Positions 33,371 to 41,381 of a stretch of 54,219 bases of DNA are shown piece by piece. The translations under genes and the position numbers were made by a program. Every line of letters starts with the position of its first letter. Within the stretch, counting starts at the first letter, position 1. Source of the stretch: Candidatus Lachnoclostridium pullistercoris (GTDB lineage: Bacteria; Bacillota; Clostridia; Lachnospirales; Lachnospiraceae); assembly GCA_019119775.1 (NCBI GenBank), contig DWWL01000057.1:1-54219 (forward strand), given 5' to 3'. The notes under the pieces are model-generated. The model was given only the letters and a program-made list of their open reading frames with translations, had not been told where the DNA came from and made no database searches.

Positions 33371-34312
33371 ATGACGGGAAGACGATGGAGACTGCTCCTG
33401 CTGCTTTTTGTTTCTGCTGCACTTTTGCTTTCCGGCTGCAGGCATGAGGAAGAACAGCCGCCGGCGAAGGCGGAGAACGGAGTCTACCAGATCTACTATC
33501 TGGACGCGTCGGGAACGGTGCTGACGCCCAATGAATATAAGACGGACACGACGGACACGGACCAGCTGATCGGGGAGCTGATCGACCAGCTGCGCACGGT
33601 GCCGAAGGATCTGGACAGCCAGTCGGCGATCCCGGAACGGGTGGATTACCGGGGATTTCACCGGGAGGAAATGGTGGTCTATTTAAGCTTCGGGGATGCC
33701 TACAACAGCATGAGGGACGACCAGGAGATCCTGTGCCGGGCGGCTCTGGCAAAGACGCTGACCCAGGCTCCGGATATTAACTATATCAGTATTTTTGCGG
33801 GAGAGCAGCCCATTCTGGATGCGAAAGGGCAGCCGGTGGGAATGATCTCCGGCAGTGATTTTGTGGACAGCATCAGCGATGTGAACGCCTATGAGAGGAC
33901 GATGCTGACGCTCTACTTTACGGATGAGAAGGGAGAGCTGCTGTATCCGGAGACCAGAGAGGTGGTCCACAATATGAACACGTCCATGGCTCAGCTGGTG
34001 ATCGAGGAGCTGATCCACGGGCCTGAAACGTTCCGCCTGTGCCCCACGGTGCCGGCGGACACCAGACTGATCAGCGTATCGGTCAACGACAACGTGTGCT
34101 ATGTAAATTTTGACGAGACTTTTCTGACGGGGAGCGGGAGTCTGGCGGTGGCGGATTACATTCCCATCTATTCCATCGTAAACTCCTTAGCGGAGGCAGC
34201 CGGCATCAGCCGGGTGCAGTTCTCCATCAATGGGTCTGCAAATGTAAAATTCAGGGATTCCATCTCGCTGGACACTCAGTTTGAGAGAAACCTGGATTAT
34301 ATAGGAGGATAA
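33371..34312 (+). CDS. Lipoprotein with two GerMN domains
   Basis: The protein has 313 residues. The signal peptide ends in lipobox LLSGC (Cys23). Two repeats of the GerMN/sporulation domain follow: residues about 40-170, with YQIYYLDASGTVL and VVYLSFGDAYNSM, and about 180-300, with LTLYFTDEKGELLYPE, LVIEELIHGP and VCYVNFDETFLTG. GerM-type proteins act in spore assembly or the envelope, and LpqB-type relatives accompany two-component kinases. The strong RBS AAAGGAGGTGCGGG fixes the ATG. The gene lies directly behind the kinase, and comEC follows with only four bases between its stop and the probable start. Confidence 0.9.
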   Translation: MTGRRWRLLLLLFVSAALLLSGCRHEEEQPPAKAENGVYQIYYLDASGTVLTPNEYKTDTTDTDQLIGELIDQLRTVPKDLDSQSAIPERVDYRGFHREEMVVYLSFGDAYNSMRDDQEILCRAALAKTLTQAPDINYISIFAGEQPILDAKGQPVGMISGSDFVDSISDVNAYERTMLTLYFTDEKGELLYPETREVVHNMNTSMAQLVIEELIHGPETFRLCPTVPADTRLISVSVNDNVCYVNFDETFLTGSGSLAVADYIPIYSIVNSLAEAAGISRVQFSINGSANVKFRDSISLDTQFERNLDYIGG

Positions 34313-34316
34313 AAAC

Positions 34317-36629
34317 ATCAGACGGCCGCTGGTATTTTTGACAGGGGGATTCGTACTTGGAGAGGTATTGGCCCTGAAGGCGGTGCCGATGGCTGCTTTG
34401 CTGGCGGGATGCCTGCTTGGAGCAGTCTGTCTGGAGTGCAGAAAGAGCAGAGGGCTGTGGACCGGCCTGCTGCTCTTTTTTCTTCTCCTGGGATGTCTCC
34501 GATACCGGGCGGCGGAAGCGGAGGCCGGGCGGATGAGGGCGATGGGGCTGGATCAGGAAGAAGCCTGCTCTGTCGCCGGCACGGTGAAGAGCCTGGAGGA
34601 AAAGACGAACGGCTGGGGCGGGGAACTGATCTCCTGTGTGCTGGAGGAGCCTGCGGGGCAGGGGAAAAAGGCCAGTCTGGGAGCAGTGACCGTATATTTT
34701 GATGAGAAACCGGAGCTTAAGGCAGGGGACCGGATCTTGGCGTCCGGCCCGCTTAACGTCTACGACGCTGCCTCCAACCCGGGAGAGTTTGACTACCGTG
34801 GCTATTATGACTCAAAGGGGATGTTCTTCCGTATGACGGCAGAGAGCTGGGAACGGCTTTCCGGAGGAGACCCGGTGAGGCGGTTTCTGGGGGAGATCCG
34901 GGAGCGGGGAGCGGCCGTTCTCGACCAGTGCTCCGGCCGCCATTCCGGGATCTTTAAAGCCATGCTCCTGGGGCTGAAGGGAGACATCCCGGACGAGGTG
35001 TACAGCCTGTACCAGGAGAGCGGGATCTCCCACCTTCTGGCGATCAGCGGCCTGCATGTGTCCATGCTGGGCATGGGATTTTACGGACTTTTGAGAAAAC
35101 TGAGGCTGGGAAAGAAGACGGCCGCTGCTTTTTCCGGGACCGTCATGATCCTCTACGGAATCATGACCGGGTTTTCACCCTCCACTCAGAGGGCGGTGAT
35201 CATGTTCCTGGCGTCGGTGACAGCCGGCTGCGGGGGGCGTGTCTATGATCTGCCGTCTGCCCTGTCCCTGGCGGCTCTTGTGATCCTGTGGCGGGAGCCG
35301 GGGGCGGTTTCCCAGGGCGGGGTCCAGCTCTCTTTCCTGGCAGTGGGCGGGATCGGCGTCCTGGGCAGAAGGCTTGAGCAGGCGAAAGTGTGGGAGGGAA
35401 GGGCCGGCCGGCTGCTCTTAAGCGGCCTGGCAGTCCAGCTGGCCACCTATCCGGCGGTGCTTTACCATTTTTTTGTATATCCGCCCTACAGCATTTTTTT
35501 AAATCTGCTGGTGATTCCCCTGATGACTTACGCCATGGTATCTGGGCTGCTCTGCCTGGCGGTGGGAGGAGTGTTTCCGGCGGCCGGCCGTTTCTGCGCC
35601 GGATCCGGCTGCATGATCCTGGATTGTTATGAGGCGCTGTGCCGTCTGTGGGGCAGATTTCCCGGCAGCAGCCTGGTGATCGGCCGCCCGGAGCTGTGGC
35701 AGATCGCTCTCTACGGCGCCGTTCTGGCAGCTTTTGCCTGGACGGCGGAGAAAATGCGGAGAAAAAAGACGGGGCTGGCCCTGGTGACAGCAGTGCTGTT
35801 TGCCCTTTTGTTTCCCCTGCCGGAGAGGGGACTGCGGGTCACTTACCTGGATGTGGGACAGGGAGACGGGATTGTGGCGGAGGCGGGAGGCTTCCGCATG
35901 CTGTTTGACGGAGGAAGCTCAGACGAGAAGAACCTGGGGGAGCAGGTGCTTGTCCCTTTTCTTCACTCCAGAGGGATCCGGACTCTGGATTACGCCGCGG
36001 TGAGCCATTGTGACAGCGATCACATAAGCGGCTTAAAAGAGCTGCTGGAGAGCGGCACCGTAAGGATCAGAACGCTGATTCTGCCGGAGTCTGCCGGGGC
36101 GGCGGATGAGGCACGGGAAGGGCTGGCAGCATTGGCGGAGAAGAGGGGGACCAGGGTGGCGGTGATGCGGGAAGGGGACAGCATTCAGGCGGGAAAACTG
36201 AAGCTGACCTGCCTCTATCCCTATAAAGGAAAGGAGCCGGCGGCGGACCGCAACGACCAGTCTCTGATTCTGCGCCTGGATTACGGGGAGGCCGGGTTTC
36301 TGTTTACAGGAGACGCCGGTGAGGCAAGTGAAGAGGAAATGCTGTCCCGGCCGTCGGTCCGCCCCCTCTTAGAGGATGTGACAGTACTGAAGGTGGCCCA
36401 CCACGGTTCTGCCGGTTCCTCCTGCCAGGAATTTTTAGAGGCGTCCGCGCCTGCCTGGGGAGTGATCTCCTGCGGGAAGGACAACTCCTACGGCCATCCG
36501 GCGCCGGAGACAGTGGAGCGGCTGAAAACAGCCGGCGTCCGGCTGTTTGTGACGGCTGAGAACGGGGCGGTGACGGCCCGGACAGACGGGAAGAAAACGG
36601 CGGTCACGCCTTTTCTGCGGGGGGAATGA
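34317..36629 (+). CDS. comEC: ComEC/Rec2 DNA-uptake channel and nuclease domain (probable AUC start)
   Basis: ComEC transports single-stranded DNA across the membrane in transformation. An N-terminal DUF4131-like region precedes the competence channel domain (about 230-480; LLAISGLHVSMLGMGFYGLL, GFSPSTQRAVIMFL). A metallo-beta-lactamase-like domain follows (VTYLDVGQGDGIVAEAGGFR, DYAAVSHCDSDHISGL, LKVAHHGS), probably degrading the second strand. The first standard codon is TTG at 34338, which has no RBS. A perfect RBS (AGGAGG, 34303-34308) sits eight bases before ATC at 34317. From there the product reads as a normal family start (I/M-RRPLVFLTGGF). The start is therefore unusual or hides a sequencing error. 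Stop at 36627-36629. Confidence 0.93.
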   Translation: MRRPLVFLTGGFVLGEVLALKAVPMAALLAGCLLGAVCLECRKSRGLWTGLLLFFLLLGCLRYRAAEAEAGRMRAMGLDQEEACSVAGTVKSLEEKTNGWGGELISCVLEEPAGQGKKASLGAVTVYFDEKPELKAGDRILASGPLNVYDAASNPGEFDYRGYYDSKGMFFRMTAESWERLSGGDPVRRFLGEIRERGAAVLDQCSGRHSGIFKAMLLGLKGDIPDEVYSLYQESGISHLLAISGLHVSMLGMGFYGLLRKLRLGKKTAAAFSGTVMILYGIMTGFSPSTQRAVIMFLASVTAGCGGRVYDLPSALSLAALVILWREPGAVSQGGVQLSFLAVGGIGVLGRRLEQAKVWEGRAGRLLLSGLAVQLATYPAVLYHFFVYPPYSIFLNLLVIPLMTYAMVSGLLCLAVGGVFPAAGRFCAGSGCMILDCYEALCRLWGRFPGSSLVIGRPELWQIALYGAVLAAFAWTAEKMRRKKTGLALVTAVLFALLFPLPERGLRVTYLDVGQGDGIVAEAGGFRMLFDGGSSDEKNLGEQVLVPFLHSRGIRTLDYAAVSHCDSDHISGLKELLESGTVRIRTLILPESAGAADEAREGLAALAEKRGTRVAVMREGDSIQAGKLKLTCLYPYKGKEPAADRNDQSLILRLDYGEAGFLFTGDAGEASEEEMLSRPSVRPLLEDVTVLKVAHHGSAGSSCQEFLEASAPAWGVISCGKDNSYGHPAPETVERLKTAGVRLFVTAENGAVTARTDGKKTAVTPFLRGE

Positions 36630-36725
36630 GGTGCGCCGGGAAAATTTAGCCGTCTGCGGTTCTGCGGGAAGGACGGAGCCGGCTGCGGTTCTGCGGGGTG
36701 AACTGAGCTGCCCTGCGGTTCTGGC
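36612..36725. repeat. Imperfect tandem repeats around the comEC stop
   Basis: The core CTGCGGTTCTGCGGG occurs at 36654-36668 and 36683-36697, with a partial copy at 36713-36723. A related TTCTGCGGGG lies at the comEC 3' end (36613). The period is about 29-30 bp. It looks like local slippage duplication of the gene's last bases. Confidence 0.65.
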
Positions 36726-36754
36726 TTGTCCGGGCGCGGGATCTGATGTATAAT
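36726..36754 (+). promoter_or_regulatory. Promoter of holA
   Basis: TTGTCC (36726-36731), 17 bp, TATAAT (36749-36754). The -10 box is perfect. It lies about 100 bp before the holA start. Confidence 0.65.
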
Positions 36755-36851
36755 CGTATAACGGTTCAGGCGGCGGACAAACAGCCGGCGCCTATATGAT
36801 CCACAGGAGTACTCTGCCCTGCGCGGGGCAGGATGAGAAAGGAAACTCAGA

Positions 36852-37829
36852 ATGCAGACGTTAAACAGGGACTTAAAGGAAGGAAATTTCCGCAGCGTAT
36901 ATCTGCTGTTCGGGGAGGAAGAATTTTTAAAAAAAAGCTATAAGAACCGGCTGCGGGAAGCCATTGCCGGAGAAGACAGCATGAATTACAATTATTTTGA
37001 GGGAAAAGGGCTGGACGTGTCGGAGATCATAAGCCTGGCGGATACCATGCCGTTTTTTGCGGAGCGCCGTCTTATTCTCCTGGAGGACACCGGCTTTTTT
37101 AAGAGCGCGGCCGGGGAAGAGCTGGTGGCTTATCTGCCGCAGATGCCGGAGAGTACCTGCATGATCTTTGTGGAGTCAGAGGTGGACAAGCGGAACCGCC
37201 TCTATAAAAAGGTGAAGGAGCTGGGGTACGCGGCGGAGCTTTCCAGACAGGATGCCTCCCAGCTGGCCCGCTGGGCGGGCGGGATCCTGGCCAAAGACGG
37301 AAAAAAGATCACGGGAAGGACCATGGAGCATTTTCTGGCGGCGGCGGGAGACGATATGGAAAATATCCGCATGGAGCTGGAAAAGCTGATCTGCTATGTG
37401 GGGGACCGGGAGGTGGTGACAGACCAGGATGTGGAGGCGATCTGCACTGTTCACGTCACCAGCCGGATTTTTGACATGGTGGGGGCGATCGTGGCGGGGA
37501 ACACGAGAAAGGCCATGGACCTTTACGAAGATCTCCTCACGCTGAAGGAGCCGCCCATGCGGATCCTCTACCTGATTGCCCGGCAGTTCAACCAGATTCT
37601 GCAGGTGAAGGAGCTGATGGGAAAGGGAATGGACCGGTCGGCCATCGCCTCAAAGCTGAAAATGCAGCCCTTTGTGGTGGGAAAGACCATGCCCCAGGCC
37701 AGGGCATTTACCAAAGAGCAGATCCTGTCCTATGTGGATCTGTGCGTGGAGTCTGAGGAGGCGGTGAAGACGGGAAGACTGCAGGACCGTTTGGCGGTCG
37801 AGCTTCTGATCGCGAAAAAATACCGCTAG
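36852..37829 (+). CDS. holA: DNA polymerase III, delta subunit
   Basis: HolA is the clamp-loader subunit that opens the beta clamp. The 325-residue protein begins with the typical SVYLLFGEEEFLKKSYKNRL. FEGKGLDVSEIISLADTMPF and FAERRLILLEDTGFFKS follow, then FVESEVDKRNRLYKKVKE. The collar-domain part has PPMRILYLIARQFNQILQVK and ends in DRLAVELLIAKKYR. No Walker A is expected in delta and none is present. RBS GAAAGGAAAC precedes the ATG. The position between comEC and rpsT is the common one in Firmicutes. Confidence 0.95.
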   Translation: MQTLNRDLKEGNFRSVYLLFGEEEFLKKSYKNRLREAIAGEDSMNYNYFEGKGLDVSEIISLADTMPFFAERRLILLEDTGFFKSAAGEELVAYLPQMPESTCMIFVESEVDKRNRLYKKVKELGYAAELSRQDASQLARWAGGILAKDGKKITGRTMEHFLAAAGDDMENIRMELEKLICYVGDREVVTDQDVEAICTVHVTSRIFDMVGAIVAGNTRKAMDLYEDLLTLKEPPMRILYLIARQFNQILQVKELMGKGMDRSAIASKLKMQPFVVGKTMPQARAFTKEQILSYVDLCVESEEAVKTGRLQDRLAVELLIAKKYR

Positions 37830-37955
37830 GGGACAGATGCCGATGGATCAGCAGATGCCGGATGGAGCTGCAGCGCAGGTATCGGATGGATCAGCAGACA
37901 CAACCGAGACATAACCGCCCAGCCTGCTGCCCCGCAGAAATAAATCGGACAGACG

Positions 37956-37996
37956 AAAAAAGCTCTTATCCGTCACACCATCGGATAAGAGCTTTT
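37956..37996. terminator. Bidirectional terminator between holA and rpsT
   Basis: AAAAGCTCTTATCCG (37958-37972) and CGGATAAGAGCTTTT (37982-37996) form a perfect stem with flanking A and T runs. It ends holA on + and rpsT on -. Confidence 0.93.
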
Positions 37997-38021
37997 ATAA
38001 CTCGCTTCTTATGTCTATAAA

Positions 38022-38285
38022 TTAAGCCATGCCGTTGACAGCCTTAGCCAGACGGGATACCTTACGGGAAGCCGTATTCTTGTGGTACACACCCTTGGTC
38101 TGAGCCTTGTCAATCTCAGCAGTAGCAGCTACTAAACATGCCTGTGCAGCAGCCTTGTCACCGGCAGCAACAGCAGCGTCTACTTTCTTGATAGCAGTTC
38201 TCACTTTAGATCTGATTGCCTTATTTCTGGCAGCCTTCGTCTCGTTTACTAAGATTCTCTTCTTAGCGGATTTGATGTTAGCCAA
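38022..38285 (-). CDS. rpsT: 30S ribosomal protein S20
   Basis: This 87-residue basic protein has the S20 signature: ANIKSAKKRILVNETKAARN, SKVRTAIKKVDAAV, then KGVYHKNTASRKVSRLAK. It binds 16S rRNA at the bottom of the 30S body. The start codon is TTG at 38283-38285, with GGAGGTG about eight bases upstream; no ATG fits. A TTG start is also used by E. coli rpsT, where it limits and autoregulates translation. Its own consensus promoter is at 38372-38400 and the transcript ends at 37956. Confidence 0.97.
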   Translation of the reverse strand: MANIKSAKKRILVNETKAARNKAIRSKVRTAIKKVDAAVAAGDKAAAQACLVAATAEIDKAQTKGVYHKNTASRKVSRLAKAVNGMA

Positions 38286-38371
38286 TCTCGTACACCTCCA
38301 ATATTCCTATTATCATCTTCGGTTTGCATCGAAACCTGGACACGGACAGTTCAATGTAAACATACTATTGT

Positions 38372-38400
38372 ATTTTATCCAATCTCTCCGGCTCTGTCAA
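38372..38400 (-). promoter_or_regulatory. Strong sigma-A promoter of rpsT
   Basis: On the minus strand TTGACA (38395-38400), 17 bp, TAAAAT (38372-38377). The leader is about 80 bases long. Confidence 0.88.
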
Positions 38401-38403
38401 TAG

Positions 38404-38580
38404 ATATTTCCGCTTTTTTTGAGATGGATTTTTTAGAAAGTAACAGTTCATCCGATGTGTAAACAGAGAGGAAAACTTACTTACAAGCAAGCTTGACGTC
38501 AGTTTTCCCCTCTGTTTACCCGCCGTCTGAACTGAAACATACATATTTCTGCTTTTTTTGAGGAGAATAGTAGCAGTTCA
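38404..38580. repeat. Inverted repeat framed by direct repeats, upstream of gpr
   Basis: ATATTTC(C/T)GCTTTTTTTGAG occurs at 38404-38423 and 38543-38562, each followed by CAGTTCA (38444-38450 and 38574-38580). Between them, GTAAACAGAGAGGAAAACT (38459-38477) is complementary to 38501-38519 with one mismatch. CAGTTCA (38444) and TGAACTG (38528-38534) extend the symmetry. This region of about 390 bases otherwise holds only the rpsT promoter; no gene is seen. It may be a small non-autonomous element or the control region of gpr. Confidence 0.8.
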
Positions 38581-38676
38581 GATATCTGATGGGCAAGTGG
38601 GAGTGAAAAGGGGCCCGCAGCCTGCGGAAATGAAGAGAAGAGACGAAAATCAGGCGGAGAAAAGGAGTGGCAGACA

Positions 38677-39687
38677 GTGAGGCGCGGAGGCGGAAAACAG
38701 ACGGCGGAGAGGGACAAAAACAGACGGAAAAGAAGAAAACGATTCGAGGTGCGGACAGATCTGGCGCTGGAGAGCCGGGAGAGGATTCAGGCAGAGAAGG
38801 GAGATCAGGGAGTCTCCGTGCGGGAGTGGAGAGAAAAGAACGGAGCGATCTCCCTGACGGAGGTCCGCGTGAAAAATGACCGCGGAGCGAAGACCATCGG
38901 AAAGCCGGTGGGAACCTATCTCACCCTGGAGATGGGACAGGTGCAGGATCAGGACGACGGCTGGAGAGAAGACGCGGCGGATGAGGTGGCGGCCGGGCTG
39001 CGCCGCCTGGCCGGACAGGCTCTGGGGCGGGAGGAAGCCGGGGGATTTCCGGGAGTACATGTGCTGGCGGTGGGCCTGGGAAACCCTTATGTGACGCCGG
39101 ACTCTCTGGGACCGCGGGTGCTGGGAAATCTGCGGATCACAAGGAAGATTGCCGAGGACGGGGACTGGCCGGTGATCAGCGGAATTGTTCCCGGAGTGAT
39201 GGCTCAGACAGGGATGGAGACGGCGGAGATTTTAACGGGGATCATCCGGGAGACAAAGCCGGATCTGGTGATCGCGGTGGACGCCCTGGCGGCCAGAACC
39301 ATCCGCAGGCTGGGGACGACCATCCAGCTGACTGATACAGGCATCCATCCAGGCTCCGGCGTGGGAAACCACCGCCACGGCCTGACAAAAGAGAGCCTGG
39401 GAGTGCCGGTACTGGCCATCGGCGTGCCTACGGTGGTGGGAGCGGCCGCCATTGCCCAGGACACGGTGGCCGCTGTGTCGGCAGTCCTGGAAAAAGGGAG
39501 CCGGACGAAGGGAGTAGGAACCTGGCTGGAACATATGGGAGAGGAGGAACAGTACCGCCTGATCCGGGAAGTGCTGGGACCGGAGCTCTCCCAGCTTTAC
39601 GTGACCCCGCCGGATATAGATGAGACGGTAAAGCTGTTAAGTTTTGCCATATCGGAAGGAATCCACCGGGCATTTTACGGCATATGA
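38677..39687 (+). CDS. gpr: Germination protease GPR
   Basis: GPR is an aspartic-type protease made as a zymogen in the forespore; it degrades small acid-soluble spore proteins in germination. The 336-residue protein carries FEVRTDLALESRERIQ near the pro-sequence junction. VHVLAVGLGNPYVTPDSLGP, ISGIVPGVMAQTGMETAEI, VIAVDALAARTIRRLGTTIQ, LTDTGIHPGSGVGNHR and VPTVVGAAAIAQDT follow. The GTG start at 38677 has AAAGGAG nine bases upstream. The first 25 residues are unusually Arg/Lys-rich. spoIIP follows 27 bp after the stop, so the two form a sporulation pair. Confidence 0.95.
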   Translation: MRRGGGKQTAERDKNRRKRRKRFEVRTDLALESRERIQAEKGDQGVSVREWREKNGAISLTEVRVKNDRGAKTIGKPVGTYLTLEMGQVQDQDDGWREDAADEVAAGLRRLAGQALGREEAGGFPGVHVLAVGLGNPYVTPDSLGPRVLGNLRITRKIAEDGDWPVISGIVPGVMAQTGMETAEILTGIIRETKPDLVIAVDALAARTIRRLGTTIQLTDTGIHPGSGVGNHRHGLTKESLGVPVLAIGVPTVVGAAAIAQDTVAAVSAVLEKGSRTKGVGTWLEHMGEEEQYRLIREVLGPELSQLYVTPPDIDETVKLLSFAISEGIHRAFYGI

Positions 39688-39714
39688 TGGTATAGAGCGG
39701 GCAGGTGCCCGGAA

Positions 39715-41214
39715 ATGTCCCGCCCGGCAGCGGGGAGAGGGAGAGAAGGTGAGCGGGTGAGAGAGGGAACGATCGGAGCGGGAAGGGACGGAAGGAGAAC
39801 GGTCGGAGCGGGAGCGGCCGGAGAAGGAGTGCCCGGAGCCGGGGGGAGCAGAAAAGGAACTGCCGGAGAAAGATCAAGCAGAGCGGGATCTGCCGGAAAG
39901 TTCTCTGGAAAGACCGGCGGAGGCGGGAGAAAAAGAGCTGGAAAAAAGATGGGGAAGAAAGCGGCGGCGCTCTTTGCGGCGGCAGTGCTGGCGGCCGGAT
40001 ACAGGCAGTGGGTGCCGGGGCTGGCGGCCGCCGCCGGGATCCCGGAGCCGGAGCAGTTAAAGGAGCAGGCAGTTTCCGCCTGCTTTTCCTTTCTCTGGAA
40101 CGGGCATTACCCGGCAGCGGAGAGCGGAGACGTTTCCTCTGTGCTCGAGAAAGCGGCGGGAACTCTTCCGGTCTACCGCCTGGGAAGCGCGCGGCTGGAG
40201 GCGGAGCAGATGTCAGAAGGGAGAGATCCGGCCTTTCGCCTCTACCTGGAAAACCAGGAGTTTTTTGCGGAATATGAAAAACTGACGGGGGAAGGAGACG
40301 GAGAGCAGACGCCGGGGACAGCCGGGACAGCAGGAGCGGCTGGGGCGGCAGGAGCGGCTGGGGCAGCAGGAGCGGCTGGGACGGCCGGAGCAGCAGGAAT
40401 GCCCGGAACAGCGGAGACAGCCGGAACAGCTCTCCCCGTTTCCGGTCAGGTGTATTCCATGAGCCAGCTGGCTGACTACGATTTTCTCATGAAAACTTTT
40501 TACAGCGTCCATCCGTCCACCACCGCCGGCCGGGATGAGATGAACGCCGAGGAACTGCTCTCAAAGGACCTGCGCCTGACCGGGGACAGCACCTCTCCCC
40601 AGATTCTGATCTACCACAGCCACTCCCAGGAAACGTTCGCCGATTACGGGCCGCAACAGCCGGAAGCCACAGTGGTGGGAGTGGGGGAGTACCTGGCAGA
40701 GCTTCTGCGTGCCAAGGGATACAATGTGATCCACGATACGTCCGTCTATGATCTGAAGGACGGCAAGCTGGACCGCAGCCAGGCATATACATACGCGCTG
40801 GAGGGGATCACCGCCATCCTGCAGGAGAACCCGTCCATCGAGGTGGTGCTGGACATTCACCGGGACGGGGTGGATGAAAACTGCCGCCTGGTGGAAGAGA
40901 TCGGCGGAAAGCCTACGGCGCAGATCATGTTTTTCAACGGGATGAGCCAGACGCCGGACGGCCCCATCGAGTATCTGCCAAACCCCTTCCGGGAGGATAA
41001 TCTGGCTTTCAGCCTGCAGATGCAGGTGAAGGCGGCGGCCTATTTCCCGGGATTTACCCGAAAGATCTACCTAAAGGGGCTGCGCTACAATCTCCACGTC
41101 CGCCCCAGATCCTCCCTCATCGAGGTGGGAGCCCAGAACAACACCTACGAGGAGGCCAGAAACGCCATGGAACCCCTGGCAGAACTTTTGGATATGGTGT
41201 TGCAAGGAAAATGA
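39715..41214 (+). CDS. spoIIP: Stage II sporulation protein P with Gly-Ala-rich insertion
   Basis: SpoIIP is the amidase/endopeptidase of the engulfment complex with SpoIID and SpoIIM. The catalytic domain is intact: ILIYHSHSQETFADY (zinc-type His pair), VVLDIHRDGVDENC and SSLIEVGAQNNTYEEA. A membrane helix lies near residues 80-100. The first 78 residues are Gly/Arg/Ala-rich low complexity. ATG 39949 is a possible alternative start that would give the usual length of about 420 residues; neither start has a strong RBS. Residues about 200-240 form a collagen-like tract of GAA/GTA triplets between the membrane anchor and the catalytic domain, probably a slippage-prone linker. Confidence 0.92.
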   Translation: MSRPAAGRGREGERVREGTIGAGRDGRRTVGAGAAGEGVPGAGGSRKGTAGERSSRAGSAGKFSGKTGGGGRKRAGKKMGKKAAALFAAAVLAAGYRQWVPGLAAAAGIPEPEQLKEQAVSACFSFLWNGHYPAAESGDVSSVLEKAAGTLPVYRLGSARLEAEQMSEGRDPAFRLYLENQEFFAEYEKLTGEGDGEQTPGTAGTAGAAGAAGAAGAAGAAGTAGAAGMPGTAETAGTALPVSGQVYSMSQLADYDFLMKTFYSVHPSTTAGRDEMNAEELLSKDLRLTGDSTSPQILIYHSHSQETFADYGPQQPEATVVGVGEYLAELLRAKGYNVIHDTSVYDLKDGKLDRSQAYTYALEGITAILQENPSIEVVLDIHRDGVDENCRLVEEIGGKPTAQIMFFNGMSQTPDGPIEYLPNPFREDNLAFSLQMQVKAAAYFPGFTRKIYLKGLRYNLHVRPRSSLIEVGAQNNTYEEARNAMEPLAELLDMVLQGK

Positions 41215-41381
41215 AAAAATGGTATGTTATTGTATAGCGCAGACTGCCGAAAAGCCTGATGAAATCAGGGCCGGGCGGTCTGGGAGACAGGCCGCCCGGC
41301 GCCGGGAGACAAAAAAGGAAAAAATTCCCGGGGAGGGCGGCAGCAGACAGGAAATCACCCTATGAAAGAGGAATATCATTT

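Noticed and set aside
41259-41381. N-terminal extension of lepA by 41 codons
   Set aside because: The extension is Arg/Gly-rich and not family-like; ATG 41382 has an RBS and gives the conserved LepA start.
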